This document shows positions 16,598 to 25,190 of a stretch of 32,954 bases of DNA, one piece after another. A model generated the notes under the pieces. The model was not told the origin of the DNA. It saw only the letters and a list, made by a program, of their open reading frames with translations, and did no database searches. The stretch's first letter is position 1. Each line of letters begins with the position of its first letter. The position numbers and the translations under genes are program-made. Origin of the DNA: Rhodospirillales bacterium (GTDB lineage Bacteria; Pseudomonadota; Alphaproteobacteria; Rhodospirillales; Defluviicoccaceae); contig JALOTH010000012.1 of the NCBI GenBank assembly GCA_025458035.1, forward strand, positions 1 to 32,954, written 5' to 3'.

Positions 16598-17910
16598 AGG
16601 AATTTGACCAGGCTGAGCTGGCGCACCAGCGAAATCGCCTTGTACGCGGCCTCCAGCGCCGCGTTTGCGGACAGCAGCCGCGCCGATGCCTCGTTCGGAT
16701 CGGCGTTTTCCGTTTCGGCAATCTTGATCTCCAGCGTTGCGACAAATTCGTCCTGTCGCGATCGCGTCTCGTGCAGGAGCGATTGCTGAAACCCGAGTTC
16801 GCGGCGAACGTCGTCAAGGTTGCCGAGCCGCTCGCTGCCGAAGGGCGCCGGAAGGCTGGGCGCACGCTCCAAAGCCTGGTTGATCAAATCGATCGCCCAG
16901 CCGATGCGCTCCGGATGATGAGCGAGATCGCCTTGGCTTCCCGGCACACCCTGGGCGATCAATCCGAAAGCCCGCAGCGCCTTTTCAAATGCCGGATCGA
17001 CGGCATTGAGATCGAAGGTCTCCAACCGCTGGTCGTCAACACGATGCTGGTGCGCCTGTTCGTCGCCCTTGTACCAACGGCTCATGGACAGTGTTGCGGC
17101 TGCCGATTCGGGGCCGTCGGCGAGGGTGGCTTGTACGTCCAGCGAGACCTCGGCACTGAACGACAGCGTGCCACTGACAACCAGTTCATGGGGGCTTGGC
17201 TTGGCGACGACGGTATAGGACCCGCTATTGCCGAGGCTGCTGCCGGCAAGGGTGATGGTTGCGCCGACGGCGATCTGAGCGAATGGGGACGGCACCGCCG
17301 CGGTGTTCGCCGCGGCGATGGTGTTGCCGCCGGAGATGATCAGGCCCCCCGTGTCCGCCGATGTGAGTGTCAAATCTGCGCCGAGGTGGCTGTCGCGGGT
17401 CGGCGGGTAAAGCGTTTGTATGCCATCGTAGCGGTTTTGAAAGGCCGCCAGGTCCGAGAGGCCCAGGTCAACGGGGCGGGTTGCGGCGCGGGAACCCGAG
17501 AACAGGAAGCGGCCATCCGCCTGCGTGTTGAGAAAGGCTTGCACGTCGGTCATGGCCCGGAACGCGGCCAATTGGATTTCCTGCGCCTGTTCAGCCTTCA
17601 GCGGACTGCTGCCGCCCACCGTCATCAGCACCTCGCGAAATCCGCGCATCGAACCGTCGATGGCGGTCAGTGCCTTCTCGCCGATATCGAGCCGGCGCAG
17701 GTTCGCTTCGTTGCTGCGGGCCAGGCGGTCAAACGTAATCCGGCTCGTTTCCAAACGGAGCAAACGGCCGCTATCGGCAGCGAGGCCCTGATAGGTTGGC
17801 GCGCGCTTGCCACTGGCCACCTGCCAGTTGGCTTCATCGAGTTTTGCCTGCTGCGCGAATACGGCGCTCAGCATCCTGCTGTGAGATGCGTAGGTTGAGA
17901 TGCGGTCCAT
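16594..17910 (-). CDS. flgL: Flagellar hook-filament junction protein FlgL (HAP3), enlarged
   Basis: FlgL joins the hook, via FlgK, to the flagellin filament. The 438-aa product has the flagellin-like N-terminal helix (MDRISTYASHSRMLSAVFAQQAKLDEANWQVASGKRA, with later MTDVQAFLNTQADGRFLFSGS) and the C-terminal D0 helix (SARLLSANAALEAAYKAISLVRQLSLVKFL). Typical FlgL is about 300 aa. The extra length is a beta-rich, Thr/Ser/Gly-rich stretch around residues 165-265 (VGATITLAGSSLGNSGSYTV..). It follows flgK after a 14-nt gap and is the last gene of the flgI-flgJ-flgN-flgK-flgL run. As FlgL is exported by the flagellar type III system, no Sec signal is expected. Confidence 0.92.
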   Translation of the reverse strand: MDRISTYASHSRMLSAVFAQQAKLDEANWQVASGKRAPTYQGLAADSGRLLRLETSRITFDRLARSNEANLRRLDIGEKALTAIDGSMRGFREVLMTVGGSSPLKAEQAQEIQLAAFRAMTDVQAFLNTQADGRFLFSGSRAATRPVDLGLSDLAAFQNRYDGIQTLYPPTRDSHLGADLTLTSADTGGLIISGGNTIAAANTAAVPSPFAQIAVGATITLAGSSLGNSGSYTVVAKPSPHELVVSGTLSFSAEVSLDVQATLADGPESAAATLSMSRWYKGDEQAHQHRVDDQRLETFDLNAVDPAFEKALRAFGLIAQGVPGSQGDLAHHPERIGWAIDLINQALERAPSLPAPFGSERLGNLDDVRRELGFQQSLLHETRSRQDEFVATLEIKIAETENADPNEASARLLSANAALEAAYKAISLVRQLSLVKFL

Positions 17911-17924
17911 CGGCTAGGATCTCC

Positions 17925-20123
17925 TCAAGCGACTGCCCGCTCCAGAGCGTCGAACATCGCCTGGATGGTGCTCATGATACGGGCGGCGGCGCCGTAAGCC
18001 TCCTCATAGACGATCAGGTTCGCCATCTCCTCGTCCAGGTTGACGCCGCTGAACGACTGGCTCTGGGCGGTCAGGCTGTCCACCAGCGCCGTCTCGAATT
18101 CCGCCTCCTCGCTCTTGCTCGCAGCGTCGCGGGAGTGACCGGATACGATCGCCGTCGCATAGTCGGCCAAGCTCACCGAAAGTGATGCGATGGTGCCGGA
18201 ACTCGGCAGCGCCATCGGCATCGACAAACCGTCGGCGAGCTGCCGCGCGATGGCGCCATTGCCCGCACTGATGCCGTAGCGGCCGCCGAGACCTTCGCTG
18301 GGCTGCCAGGCCGGCTGAGCGCTTGCCAACAGCGAGGGAGCGCGCGAAAGGTCGCCGCGCACACCGATCTGGCCGCCGTAACCGATGTTCGACGGCGCCA
18401 GGGAGAGGTCGGCGAGAAGCCGGTTGCCGGCATTGCTGTCGTCGGCGAGCAGAAAGGTTCGGCCGTCCTGGCTGGTTACGACCAGCCGCTGGCCGCCGCC
18501 TTCACGGATGACATTGGCCTGAATGCCTGGCACCGTTGCCAACAGGCCGGCGATGTCGTCCAAGCTGGCTCCCGCCGGTACGGTGATACCGTCGACGCCG
18601 CCGGCGCCATCCGGCATGACGCCGCCGCTGTCGACCAGCTTCACGCTCGCTGGGGTCGCGGTCGTAAATCCGTTGACGAACAGTTGCGATGCATAGGCGA
18701 CAGGACCGTTACCGCCGACGAAAACATCATTCAGGCCAAAGAATGCGGAAAACCCGCTGGTGCTGCCGATGGTGCGCGGCTGACCGCTGAGATCGCCTGT
18801 GTCGACGGCATGGGTCAGTGCCGCCGGCTGTGCGGGCGCGCCAGTGCTGCCGTTGGCGATATCGAGAAGGCCAAATCCCAACCCCGGGTTGACAACGCTG
18901 ATGGTCAGCCGGCCGCCTGCATCAAACTGCACCGCCCCATCCGGCTGCAGCCATCCATCCATCGCCTGTTGGATGTCTGCGATGGATCCACCGGTGCCGC
19001 CGCCCAGCAATGTGCGCACCGTCGTCCGCCGCACCTCGTTGCCCTTGTCATCGAACAGGATCAGCGCGGTGTCCGCATCGCCGGCCCAGCTCAAAGTCTC
19101 GGCGGCCGCATTGACGACGGGCCGCGTGCCTTGCAGGCTGCTGGCACCGGGCCACGCCGTACCTTGGTTGTGGGCGGCATTGATCTGGTTGCGGAGCCCG
19201 GCAGCCAGCGTATCGATGGACGCCTGCAGATCGGCGAGCCGGCGGTCGCGCAGGTCGATGAGACCGGCCATGCCGCCGCCGCGAACCTCGGCGGTGATGT
19301 CGACGGTTGATCCGCCGATCGACAGCATGATGCCATCGAAGCCGCCGCCGCCCACGGTGACGCCGGCGGCGACGCTCGACGCCGGCCGGTGCGTCAGTTG
19401 CGCCGGCTGATCATCGACAAGGGTCCGCCCCGAGCCGGTAAAGACGACGACATCGCCTCGTGGCCGCGGATAGGTGCGAACGTCCATCAACTCCGACAAA
19501 CGATTGAGCGCGAGATCGCGCGCATCCTCGGCATCGGCCGCGCTCTGGTTCATCTCGTTCGCGCGCACGATCTTGTCATTGAAGTCGGCGATGCGACGCA
19601 GAAGGGTGGAGACTTCATCGGCGTTCGCCGCGATCTCGCGATCGGCCTCGGCGCGCAGATCCTGGACGGTTGCGCTCATCTGACGCAATGAGGCGCTTGT
19701 CGTCTCGGCCTGGCGAATGACCTCGCGCTGATTGAGAGAGCTTTCCGGCGTCGTTGCCAGAGACTCGAACGCGGCCTGCAACTGGGCAACGGCGTGCGGC
19801 AGCGCGGCATCGGCATCGACGCCGCCAAATTGATCCTGGACGCGCGCATCGTAGCGGAGATGGACGCGCGCCGCCTGCATCGTCGACAACTCGACCCGCA
19901 GATTGCGCAGCAGCCCCTCCTCAACAGAACGCTGAATGCCGGCCAGTTGCACGCCGCGCCCGCCGCCGGCGATCGTATTGGTCTGAAAGCTGACGGTACG
20001 CCGGGCGTAGCCGGCGTTGTTGGCATTGGCGATGTTCTGCGCGGCGACATCCAGCGCCTGCTGTTGAGCCAGCAAACCGGAATTCGCCGTTCGTAATGCG
20101 GTAAACAGGTCGCCGACGATCAT
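17925..20123 (-). CDS. flgK: Flagellar hook-associated protein FlgK (HAP1)
   Basis: FlgK is the first hook-filament junction protein. The 732-aa product starts IVGDLFTALRTANSGLLAQQQALDVAAQNIANANNAGYARRTVSF, the rod/hook-family N-terminal motif. It has SLATTPESSLNQREVIRQAE, LDRRDLALNRLSEL-like (DARDLALNRLSELMDV), and ends with a SGVNLDEEMANLIVYEEAYGAAARIMSTIQAMFDALERAV C-terminal D0 helix. The open frame extends 40 codons further upstream, but the ATG at 20123 (MIVGDLF) aligns with other FlgK proteins. The length is above that of enterobacterial FlgK but is seen in alphaproteobacteria. The gene lies between the flgN-like gene and flgL. Confidence 0.94.
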   Translation of the reverse strand: MIVGDLFTALRTANSGLLAQQQALDVAAQNIANANNAGYARRTVSFQTNTIAGGGRGVQLAGIQRSVEEGLLRNLRVELSTMQAARVHLRYDARVQDQFGGVDADAALPHAVAQLQAAFESLATTPESSLNQREVIRQAETTSASLRQMSATVQDLRAEADREIAANADEVSTLLRRIADFNDKIVRANEMNQSAADAEDARDLALNRLSELMDVRTYPRPRGDVVVFTGSGRTLVDDQPAQLTHRPASSVAAGVTVGGGGFDGIMLSIGGSTVDITAEVRGGGMAGLIDLRDRRLADLQASIDTLAAGLRNQINAAHNQGTAWPGASSLQGTRPVVNAAAETLSWAGDADTALILFDDKGNEVRRTTVRTLLGGGTGGSIADIQQAMDGWLQPDGAVQFDAGGRLTISVVNPGLGFGLLDIANGSTGAPAQPAALTHAVDTGDLSGQPRTIGSTSGFSAFFGLNDVFVGGNGPVAYASQLFVNGFTTATPASVKLVDSGGVMPDGAGGVDGITVPAGASLDDIAGLLATVPGIQANVIREGGGQRLVVTSQDGRTFLLADDSNAGNRLLADLSLAPSNIGYGGQIGVRGDLSRAPSLLASAQPAWQPSEGLGGRYGISAGNGAIARQLADGLSMPMALPSSGTIASLSVSLADYATAIVSGHSRDAASKSEEAEFETALVDSLTAQSQSFSGVNLDEEMANLIVYEEAYGAAARIMSTIQAMFDALERAVA

Positions 20124-20151
20124 CGCCGTTGCGCTTTCGTCCAGGTTTGGG

Positions 20152-20610
20152 TCAAAGGGACCGGCATAGCGCCACCGGCGCCGCCGAGGATCGCCGGCCG
20201 GCCGCTGTTCCGGCAGCACCATCCCGCCCATAGGGCGCGGCACTGGCGGCTGCCTCGCGCGCCGCCTCCGCGACGCAGGCGATCAGCCGGCGTTCGGCTT
20301 GCACAGCGGCGGCCAGCCGCCGTTCATGGGGTGCCAGCGCGGCACGCAGTGCGCTCGCCGACGCGGCGAGTTTGGCGCGGTCGGCCTCGGGCAAAGGACC
20401 CGCCGCCGCCAGCGCTCGCACGTTTGCCTCATAGCTCTTCGCCAGCGCCGTCGCCTCCTGCGCGGCTGCCGCCAGCGCACTGCGGTCGCGATCGCGCAGG
20501 GCGGCGATGCTGTGCTCGGCGCTCGCCGTGAGTTGTGCCGAGAGACGGACGAGGTTGGCGATGGCGTCCTCGATCGCCGCCGGCGCGATCGTTGCGGCCG
20601 CCGCGCTCAT
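20152..20610 (-). CDS. FlgN/FlbY-like flagellar chaperone candidate
   Basis: A 152-aa Ala-rich, almost wholly helical protein ([56 protein letters not shown]..) with two long amphipathic helices. Its position between flgJ/cheL and flgK, its size and its coiled-coil character fit FlgN, the export chaperone for FlgK and FlgL, or Caulobacter FlbY. Sequence similarity to FlgN alone is too low for me to be certain. The ATG at 20610 overlaps the flgJ stop (ATGA); a longer frame up to 20724 lies inside flgJ and is not protein-like. The last 30 residues are low-complexity and Gly/Arg-rich. Confidence 0.68.
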   Translation of the reverse strand: MSAAAATIAPAAIEDAIANLVRLSAQLTASAEHSIAALRDRDRSALAAAAQEATALAKSYEANVRALAAAGPLPEADRAKLAASASALRAALAPHERRLAAAVQAERRLIACVAEAAREAAASAAPYGRDGAAGTAAGRRSSAAPVALCRSL

Positions 20611-20906
20611 CGACCCGCACCTTCCTGCAGGGCGAGCATCTCGCGATACACATGATCGGCCAGTCCGATGCCGCCGGCGCGGGCAATCGCCTTGCCGAAT
20701 TCTTCGATTTGCAGCGACCGCCACGTTTCCTCCGCATGGCCGCCGCCAAACGGCGCCTCCGCCGCAATGGCCGTGAACATGGGAGCCAGCATCTGCGCCA
20801 GAAACACGCCTTCGAATTCCTCGGCGGCGGCGCGCAGCGCCGCGGGATTGCCAGTCTTCGGGATTGCCGGCATGGCCATGGGCAACGTCACATCGTCGAT
20901 CATCAC
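20607..20906 (-). CDS. flgJ: Rod-binding protein, FlgJ N-terminal type (CheL)
   Basis: A 99-aa protein matching only the rod-binding domain of FlgJ: AALRAAAEEFEGVFLAQMLAPMFTAI, GGGHAEETWRSLQIEEFGKAIARAGGIGLADHVYREML. The C-terminal muramidase domain of enterobacterial FlgJ is absent, as is normal in alphaproteobacteria, where the small form is often called CheL. It helps assemble the flagellar rod through the peptidoglycan. The start ATG at 20906 overlaps the flgI stop (ATGATGA, so the second ATG at 20903 is equally possible), and its stop overlaps the flgN-like start. Confidence 0.92.
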   Translation of the reverse strand: MMIDDVTLPMAMPAIPKTGNPAALRAAAEEFEGVFLAQMLAPMFTAIAAEAPFGGGHAEETWRSLQIEEFGKAIARAGGIGLADHVYREMLALQEGAGR

Positions 20907-22051
20907 ATCACCTCGATGTCCGCTTGCAGGGCGCCGGCCGCCTTGATGGCCTGCAAGATCGCGATCAGATCGCGGGGGCCGATTCCCAGCGCGTTGAGGC
21001 CGTTGACCAGTTCCTGCAGGGTGACGCCGCTTTTGACCACCGCCAGCCGGCGCTGCTGGTCTTCGTCGACACTGACATCGGTGCGCGGCACGACGACGGT
21101 CTGGCCGCGCTCGCTGAAGGCATTGGGCTGAGAGACCTGCGGCGTCTCGGTGATTGTGATCGTCAGATTGCCCTGGGCGATGGCGACCGTGCTCACCCGC
21201 ACGTTTTCGCCCATGACGATGATGCCGGACGTCTCGTCAATCAGCACGCGGGCGGGCTGGTCAGCTTCCACGAGCAGCTGTTCGACGTCGGTGATCAGGT
21301 TGACAACGTTACCGTCGTAGCGGCTCGGCACGTTCAGGTGGACAGTCGTCGGATCGCTGGGCATGGCCACGCCATCGTCCAGAAAGGCGTTGATTGCCTG
21401 GGCAATGCGCCGTGCCGTGGTGAAATCGGGATTGCGCAGGTTGAGCTTCACCGTGTCGCGGTTGGCCATCTCGTACCCGACCTCCCGCTCGATGATCGCC
21501 CCGTTCGCGATCTTGCCGGTGGTCGGCACGCCCTTGACGACGCTTTCGGCGGTGCCCTTGGCGGAGAAGCCGGCCACCGTCACCTGGCCCTGTGCAACGG
21601 CGTAGACCTCGCCGTCGGCGCCGAGCAGCGGCGTCACCAGCAGGGTGCCGCCGAGCAGGCTGGTGGCATCGCCGAGGGACGATACGGAGATATCGAGCGG
21701 CGTTCCCTGGCGAGAGAACGCCGGCAGCGACGCCGTCACCATCACGGCGGCGACGTTCTTGGAATCGATGCCCTTTTCCGTCGGCTTGACGCCGAGGCGA
21801 TTGAGCATGGACTGCAAGCTCTGCGAGGTGAAGCCGCCCCGCTTCAGCTTGTCGCCGGTGCCATTGAGGCCGACGACGAGGCCATAGCCGACAAGCTGGT
21901 TATCGCGAACCCCCTCGACGGTCACCATGTCCTTGATTCGTGACGGGACCGCTGCCGCCATTGGCACGAACGAGGTGATCGCGGCGATCGCGGCGCCCGC
22001 GAACACGGCCGCCCTCGCCATCATCCAGCCTGACTTCTTCGCGCTGAGCAT
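20903..22051 (-). CDS. flgI: Flagellar P-ring protein FlgI
   Basis: FlgI forms the periplasmic P-ring around the flagellar rod. The 382-aa product has a Sec signal peptide (basic start, hydrophobic core to about residue 33, AAAVPSRIKD cleavage region). The mature part holds RIKDMVTVEGVRDNQLVGYGLVVGLNGTGD, TSQSLQSMLNRLGV, KNVAAVMVTASLPAFSRQGTPLDISVSSLGDA, GGTLLVTPLLGADGEVYAVAQG and the C-terminal LVNGLNALGIGPRDLIAILQAIKAAGALQADIEVM, as expected of full-length FlgI. The ATG has a GAGG SD 5 nt upstream. It is the first gene of the operon and carries a sigma-54-like promoter about 45 bp upstream. flgH and flgA are not next to it. Confidence 0.96.
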   Translation of the reverse strand: MLSAKKSGWMMARAAVFAGAAIAAITSFVPMAAAVPSRIKDMVTVEGVRDNQLVGYGLVVGLNGTGDKLKRGGFTSQSLQSMLNRLGVKPTEKGIDSKNVAAVMVTASLPAFSRQGTPLDISVSSLGDATSLLGGTLLVTPLLGADGEVYAVAQGQVTVAGFSAKGTAESVVKGVPTTGKIANGAIIEREVGYEMANRDTVKLNLRNPDFTTARRIAQAINAFLDDGVAMPSDPTTVHLNVPSRYDGNVVNLITDVEQLLVEADQPARVLIDETSGIIVMGENVRVSTVAIAQGNLTITITETPQVSQPNAFSERGQTVVVPRTDVSVDEDQQRRLAVVKSGVTLQELVNGLNALGIGPRDLIAILQAIKAAGALQADIEVM

Positions 22052-22093
22052 GGTTGCCTCGTAACCCCAACACCGATTGCCGCATCTTTGCTT

Positions 22094-22109
22094 GCGAGCC
22101 CCGTGCCAG
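22094..22109 (-). promoter_or_regulatory. Sigma-54-type promoter of flgI operon
   Basis: The minus strand reads CTGGCACGGGGCTCGC followed by A, against the consensus YTGGCACGrNNNTTGCW. Only one conserved base differs (TTGC to TCGC), and the GG and GC elements are 10 nt apart as required. Transcription would begin near 22083, giving a leader of about 32 nt before flgI. Late flagellar operons of this kind are sigma-54-dependent in Caulobacter. Confidence 0.75.
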
Positions 22110-22173
22110 TCGTCTAACAGTGTGAGATTATTGGCGAAGACGGCAAATTACCGATGTCTGGCGAGGCCCGCTG

Positions 22174-22210
22174 CGGCAGCTTTTCCCCAGGTGATCGGCA
22201 AAAGCTGCCG
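22174..22210. promoter_or_regulatory. Inverted repeat with FlbD-type enhancer-like motif upstream of flgI
   Basis: Two perfect 11-bp arms (CGGCAGCTTTT at 22174-22184 and AAAAGCTGCCG at 22200-22210) are separated by 15 nt. The right arm lies within the shorter dyad CGGCAAAAGCTGCCG (22196-22210), nearly identical to one upstream of flgE. The left arm is an imperfect copy on the other strand. The related CGGCAAATTACCG lies at 22141-22153. The location, about 90-125 bp upstream of the predicted sigma-54 start, suits an enhancer site. The palindrome could also fold as a hairpin if transcribed. Confidence 0.6.
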
Positions 22211-22266
22211 GTCTCGCGCCATCTTGCTCGCAGAAAATTCCCTACGCTCCGCCGCGCGGCCAGCGT

Positions 22267-22280
22267 ATAAACGCGTTTAT
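22267..22280. promoter_or_regulatory. 14-bp perfect palindrome upstream of pqiA (possible operator)
   Basis: ATAAACGCGTTTAT is a perfect dyad located 30 bp before the pqiA ATG and overlapping a TATAAA sequence (22266-22271) that could serve as a -10 element. No matching -35 box is obvious at 16-18 nt upstream. A repressor dimer site is a reasonable guess; the regulator is unknown. Confidence 0.45.
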
Positions 22281-22309
22281 CCTCAAGCCGTTGGCCTCGC
22301 CCCGAACCG

Positions 22310-23557
22310 ATGCCGTCAAGCCCGTCAACGCCACTCCCGCTGATCGCCTGTTTTCACTGCGATCTGTTGCAGTCGATGCCGGCGTTGGCAGAAAACACGC
22401 GGGCGGTCTGTCCCCGCTGTGGCTCGGTGCTCTACGCAGACAAGGGGGCGACGATCCAGCGGACACTGGCGCTTTACATCGCATCACTGGCGTTGTTTAT
22501 TCTCGCGAACGCTTTTCCTTTCCTGACTCTGTCGATGCAGGGGCTATCACAGTCCGGGCACTTGATCTCCAGCCCCATCGCCTTGTGGCAGCGGGGGATG
22601 CCGGAGGTGGCGGCGGTGGTGGCATTCTTCGTCATTATCGCGCCGGCGGTGCGCATCCTCTCCGCGCTGTCGGTTCTGGCGCCGCTCGCCGTCGGGGTGC
22701 GTCCGCCGTGGCTGGCTCCGGCCATGCATCTGATGCATGCGATGAAGGAATGGGCGATGCCCGAGGTGTTCGTGCTGGGTGTGCTCGTTTCCTATGTGAA
22801 GCTCGCCGGCCTCGCGACCGCCCACTTTGACGTCTCGTTCTACGCATTCGTCGCGATGACGGTGACGCTGACCTGGGCGCAGGCCGCCTTCGAACCGCAC
22901 GTCGTCTGGGACCGGTTGATGCCGATGCCGCCGCGGCCGGCACCCGGTCCCGGCCAGCGCGGCCGCCTCATCAGTTGCCATGCCTGCGGTCTCGTCGGCG
23001 AAGCCGACGCCGGTCACGGCCGGTGTCGGCGCTGCGGTGCCGCCCTGCACCGGCGCAAACCCGACAGCCTCAATCGTGCGGCAGCGCTGGTCGCCGCGGC
23101 GGCCGTGTTCTACATCCCGGCGAATGCGCTGCCGGTGATGAACATCGTCTTTCTCGGCTCCGGCGAGGCCGACACCATTCTCAGCGGCGTCATCACCCTG
23201 ATCGAGTACGGAGACTGGCCGTTGGCGCTGTTGATCTTCTTCGCGTCGGTCACCGTGCCGCTGGCCAAACTCGTCTGCCTCGTGTTCCTGATCATCAGCG
23301 TCAAGCGCCACTCACGCTACCGGCCACGTCAGCGCACACAACTGTTCCGCTTTGTCGAGGGTGTCGGCCGCTGGTCGATGATCGACGTGTTCGTCGTCGG
23401 CCTGCTGGTATCGCTCGTCCAGTTCGGCACCCTGTCAACCATCGAGCCGAAGGGCGGCGCGATCTTTTTCTGCGCGGTCGTTGTCGTGACGATTTTCGCA
23501 GCGATGGCGTTCGATCCGCGGTTGATCTGGGACGCCGCAGGAGAAAACCATGACTGA
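22310..23557 (+). CDS. pqiA: PqiA-like integral membrane protein (paraquat-inducible protein A family)
   Basis: PqiA is the inner-membrane partner of the MCE protein PqiB in a trans-envelope lipid-transport apparatus. The 415-aa product contains two PqiA repeats, each with a cytosolic zinc-ribbon-like part (C14/C17 and C34/C37 in the first; CHACGLVG..CRRCGAAL near residues 226-247 in the second) followed by about four hydrophobic segments. The family motif IPANALPVMNIVFLG appears in the second half and ILANAFPFLTLSMQG in the first. The start ATG has no strong SD. It overlaps pqiB by 8 nt. The divergent gene is flgI, across a 258-bp regulatory region. Confidence 0.93.
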   Translation: MPSSPSTPLPLIACFHCDLLQSMPALAENTRAVCPRCGSVLYADKGATIQRTLALYIASLALFILANAFPFLTLSMQGLSQSGHLISSPIALWQRGMPEVAAVVAFFVIIAPAVRILSALSVLAPLAVGVRPPWLAPAMHLMHAMKEWAMPEVFVLGVLVSYVKLAGLATAHFDVSFYAFVAMTVTLTWAQAAFEPHVVWDRLMPMPPRPAPGPGQRGRLISCHACGLVGEADAGHGRCRRCGAALHRRKPDSLNRAAALVAAAAVFYIPANALPVMNIVFLGSGEADTILSGVITLIEYGDWPLALLIFFASVTVPLAKLVCLVFLIISVKRHSRYRPRQRTQLFRFVEGVGRWSMIDVFVVGLLVSLVQFGTLSTIEPKGGAIFFCAVVVVTIFAAMAFDPRLIWDAAGENHD

Positions 23558-25190
23558 ACCGACTGACGTGGCGGTGGGCGCCGTGCCATCGCCCGAGACC
23601 AAACCGCGCCCGCGCCTTTCCCTTGTCTGGATCATCCCGATCGTGGCCCTGCTGATCGGTGGCTGGCTGGTGTGGAAGACGCTGTCGGAAAAGGGTCCGA
23701 CCATCACCATTACCTTCACCTCGGCGTCCGGCCTCGAGCCCGGTAAGACCCGGGTCAAGTATCTTGACGTCGATGTCGGCTCGGTGCGGGCGGTGCGTTT
23801 GAGCGATGACCTGGGACAGGTGATCGCGACCGTCGAGATGTCGAAGGACATGGAGCATCACCTGAACGAGGCGACGCAATTCTGGGTCGTACAGCCGCGC
23901 TTGAGCGCAGGCGGCGTCAGCGGCCTCGGCACGCTGCTATCCGGCTCATACATCGGCATGCTTCCCGGTGCGCCGGGAGGCGCCGGCAAGCGCGCGTTCT
24001 CGGCGCTGGTCGAACCGCCGGTTCTGGATTTCGACGCTCCCGGCCGGCGGTTTACCTTGAAGGCGGACCGGCTTGGTTCGATCGGGGCCGGGTCGGCGAT
24101 TTATTTTCGCGGCGTCGATGTCGGCACGGTGCTGGGTTCTGAACTCGACCGCGATCGCCAAGGCATCGAGTTTCTGATCTTCATCAAGCAGGAGTTCCAG
24201 GATCTGGTGCGCCCGCGCACGCGGTTCTGGAATGCCAGCGGCGTCCGTGTCGAGTTGGCGGCCGGCGGTGTCACCGTTCAAACGGAGTCGCTGCAGTCGA
24301 TCCTGACCGGCGGTATCGCCTTCGACACGCCGCTGGAGGCGTCAAACGATCCGCCGAGCGCCGAAGGCAGCGTCTTTACGCTGTTCCCCGACTATGATGC
24401 GGTGAAACGGGCCGGAATCACGACGCGCATTCCGTTTCTCGTCGAGTTCGACGGTTCGGTGCGCGGTCTGAAAGTCGGCGCGCCCGTGGATTTCCGCGGC
24501 ATTCAAATCGGCGTCGTCACCGACATCCGGCTCCTGCTCAATCCTCGCGCCAACATCTTCAAGATACCGGTTGTCATCGAACTGGAGCCCGAACGCGCTC
24601 AAGTTGTCGCTGACACGACCGGCACCAAGCCCTACGAGTATATTGACATGCTGGTTAAACAGGGTTTGCGAGCGCAGCTGGCGTCGGGAAGCCTGATTAC
24701 CGGAGAATTGCTCGTTGCCCTCGATTTCTTTCCCGACGCCAAGCCCGCCGAAGTCATCATGAGTGGCGAATATCCGCAGATTCCGACGATTCCCTCTGAC
24801 CTTGAGTTACTTTCCGGTAAAGCGCAGAAATTCCTCGATAACCTGGCGACACTACCCTTGCCACAACTGGTCGACGAGTTGCGCCAGACCGTGCGCAGCG
24901 CCGACCAGCTGCTGTCGGTGCAAGGCAAGAAATCCCTGGAACGGCTCGACCCACTGCTGCTCAGCCTGACCAACACCTCGAACGAGGCGCGTAGCGCCCT
25001 CGCACAAATGGATGCCACGCTGAAATCGGTGAATGGCATGGTTGCCGACGATTCGCGGCTGCGCTACGACCTGTTGCGGATGATCGAGGAGTTGACGAAG
25101 ACCGCCCGCACCCTGCGTGCGCTCGGCGGGACCATCGAGCGGCAGCCCGAGTCGGTGATTTTCGGCAAGGAAGGAAAATCCGCACCATGA
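23550..25190 (+). CDS. pqiB: PqiB-like MCE (MlaD-domain) protein
   Basis: PqiB is a periplasm-spanning MCE protein whose hexamers form a needle-like lipid tunnel. The 546-aa product has one N-terminal membrane anchor (about residues 26-46, LSLVWIIPIVALLIGGWLVW) then repeated MCE domains starting with FTSASGLEPGKTRVKYLDVDVGSV, LGSIGAGSAIYFRGVDVGTV and VRGLKVGAPVDFRGIQIGVV. The C-terminal part (from about residue 420) is a helical coiled-coil region (LDNLATLPLPQLVDELRQTVRSADQLL..) expected to make the needle. The start at 23550 has a GCAGGAG SD. Length equals that of E. coli PqiB, and the gene is coupled to both neighbours. Confidence 0.94.
   Translation: MTEPTDVAVGAVPSPETKPRPRLSLVWIIPIVALLIGGWLVWKTLSEKGPTITITFTSASGLEPGKTRVKYLDVDVGSVRAVRLSDDLGQVIATVEMSKDMEHHLNEATQFWVVQPRLSAGGVSGLGTLLSGSYIGMLPGAPGGAGKRAFSALVEPPVLDFDAPGRRFTLKADRLGSIGAGSAIYFRGVDVGTVLGSELDRDRQGIEFLIFIKQEFQDLVRPRTRFWNASGVRVELAAGGVTVQTESLQSILTGGIAFDTPLEASNDPPSAEGSVFTLFPDYDAVKRAGITTRIPFLVEFDGSVRGLKVGAPVDFRGIQIGVVTDIRLLLNPRANIFKIPVVIELEPERAQVVADTTGTKPYEYIDMLVKQGLRAQLASGSLITGELLVALDFFPDAKPAEVIMSGEYPQIPTIPSDLELLSGKAQKFLDNLATLPLPQLVDELRQTVRSADQLLSVQGKKSLERLDPLLLSLTNTSNEARSALAQMDATLKSVNGMVADDSRLRYDLLRMIEELTKTARTLRALGGTIERQPESVIFGKEGKSAP

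Noticed and set aside
20864-21943. 359-codon open frame antisense to flgI
   Set aside because: Lies wholly opposite flgI, is His/Asp/Ala-rich without recognisable domains, and has no ribosome-binding site.
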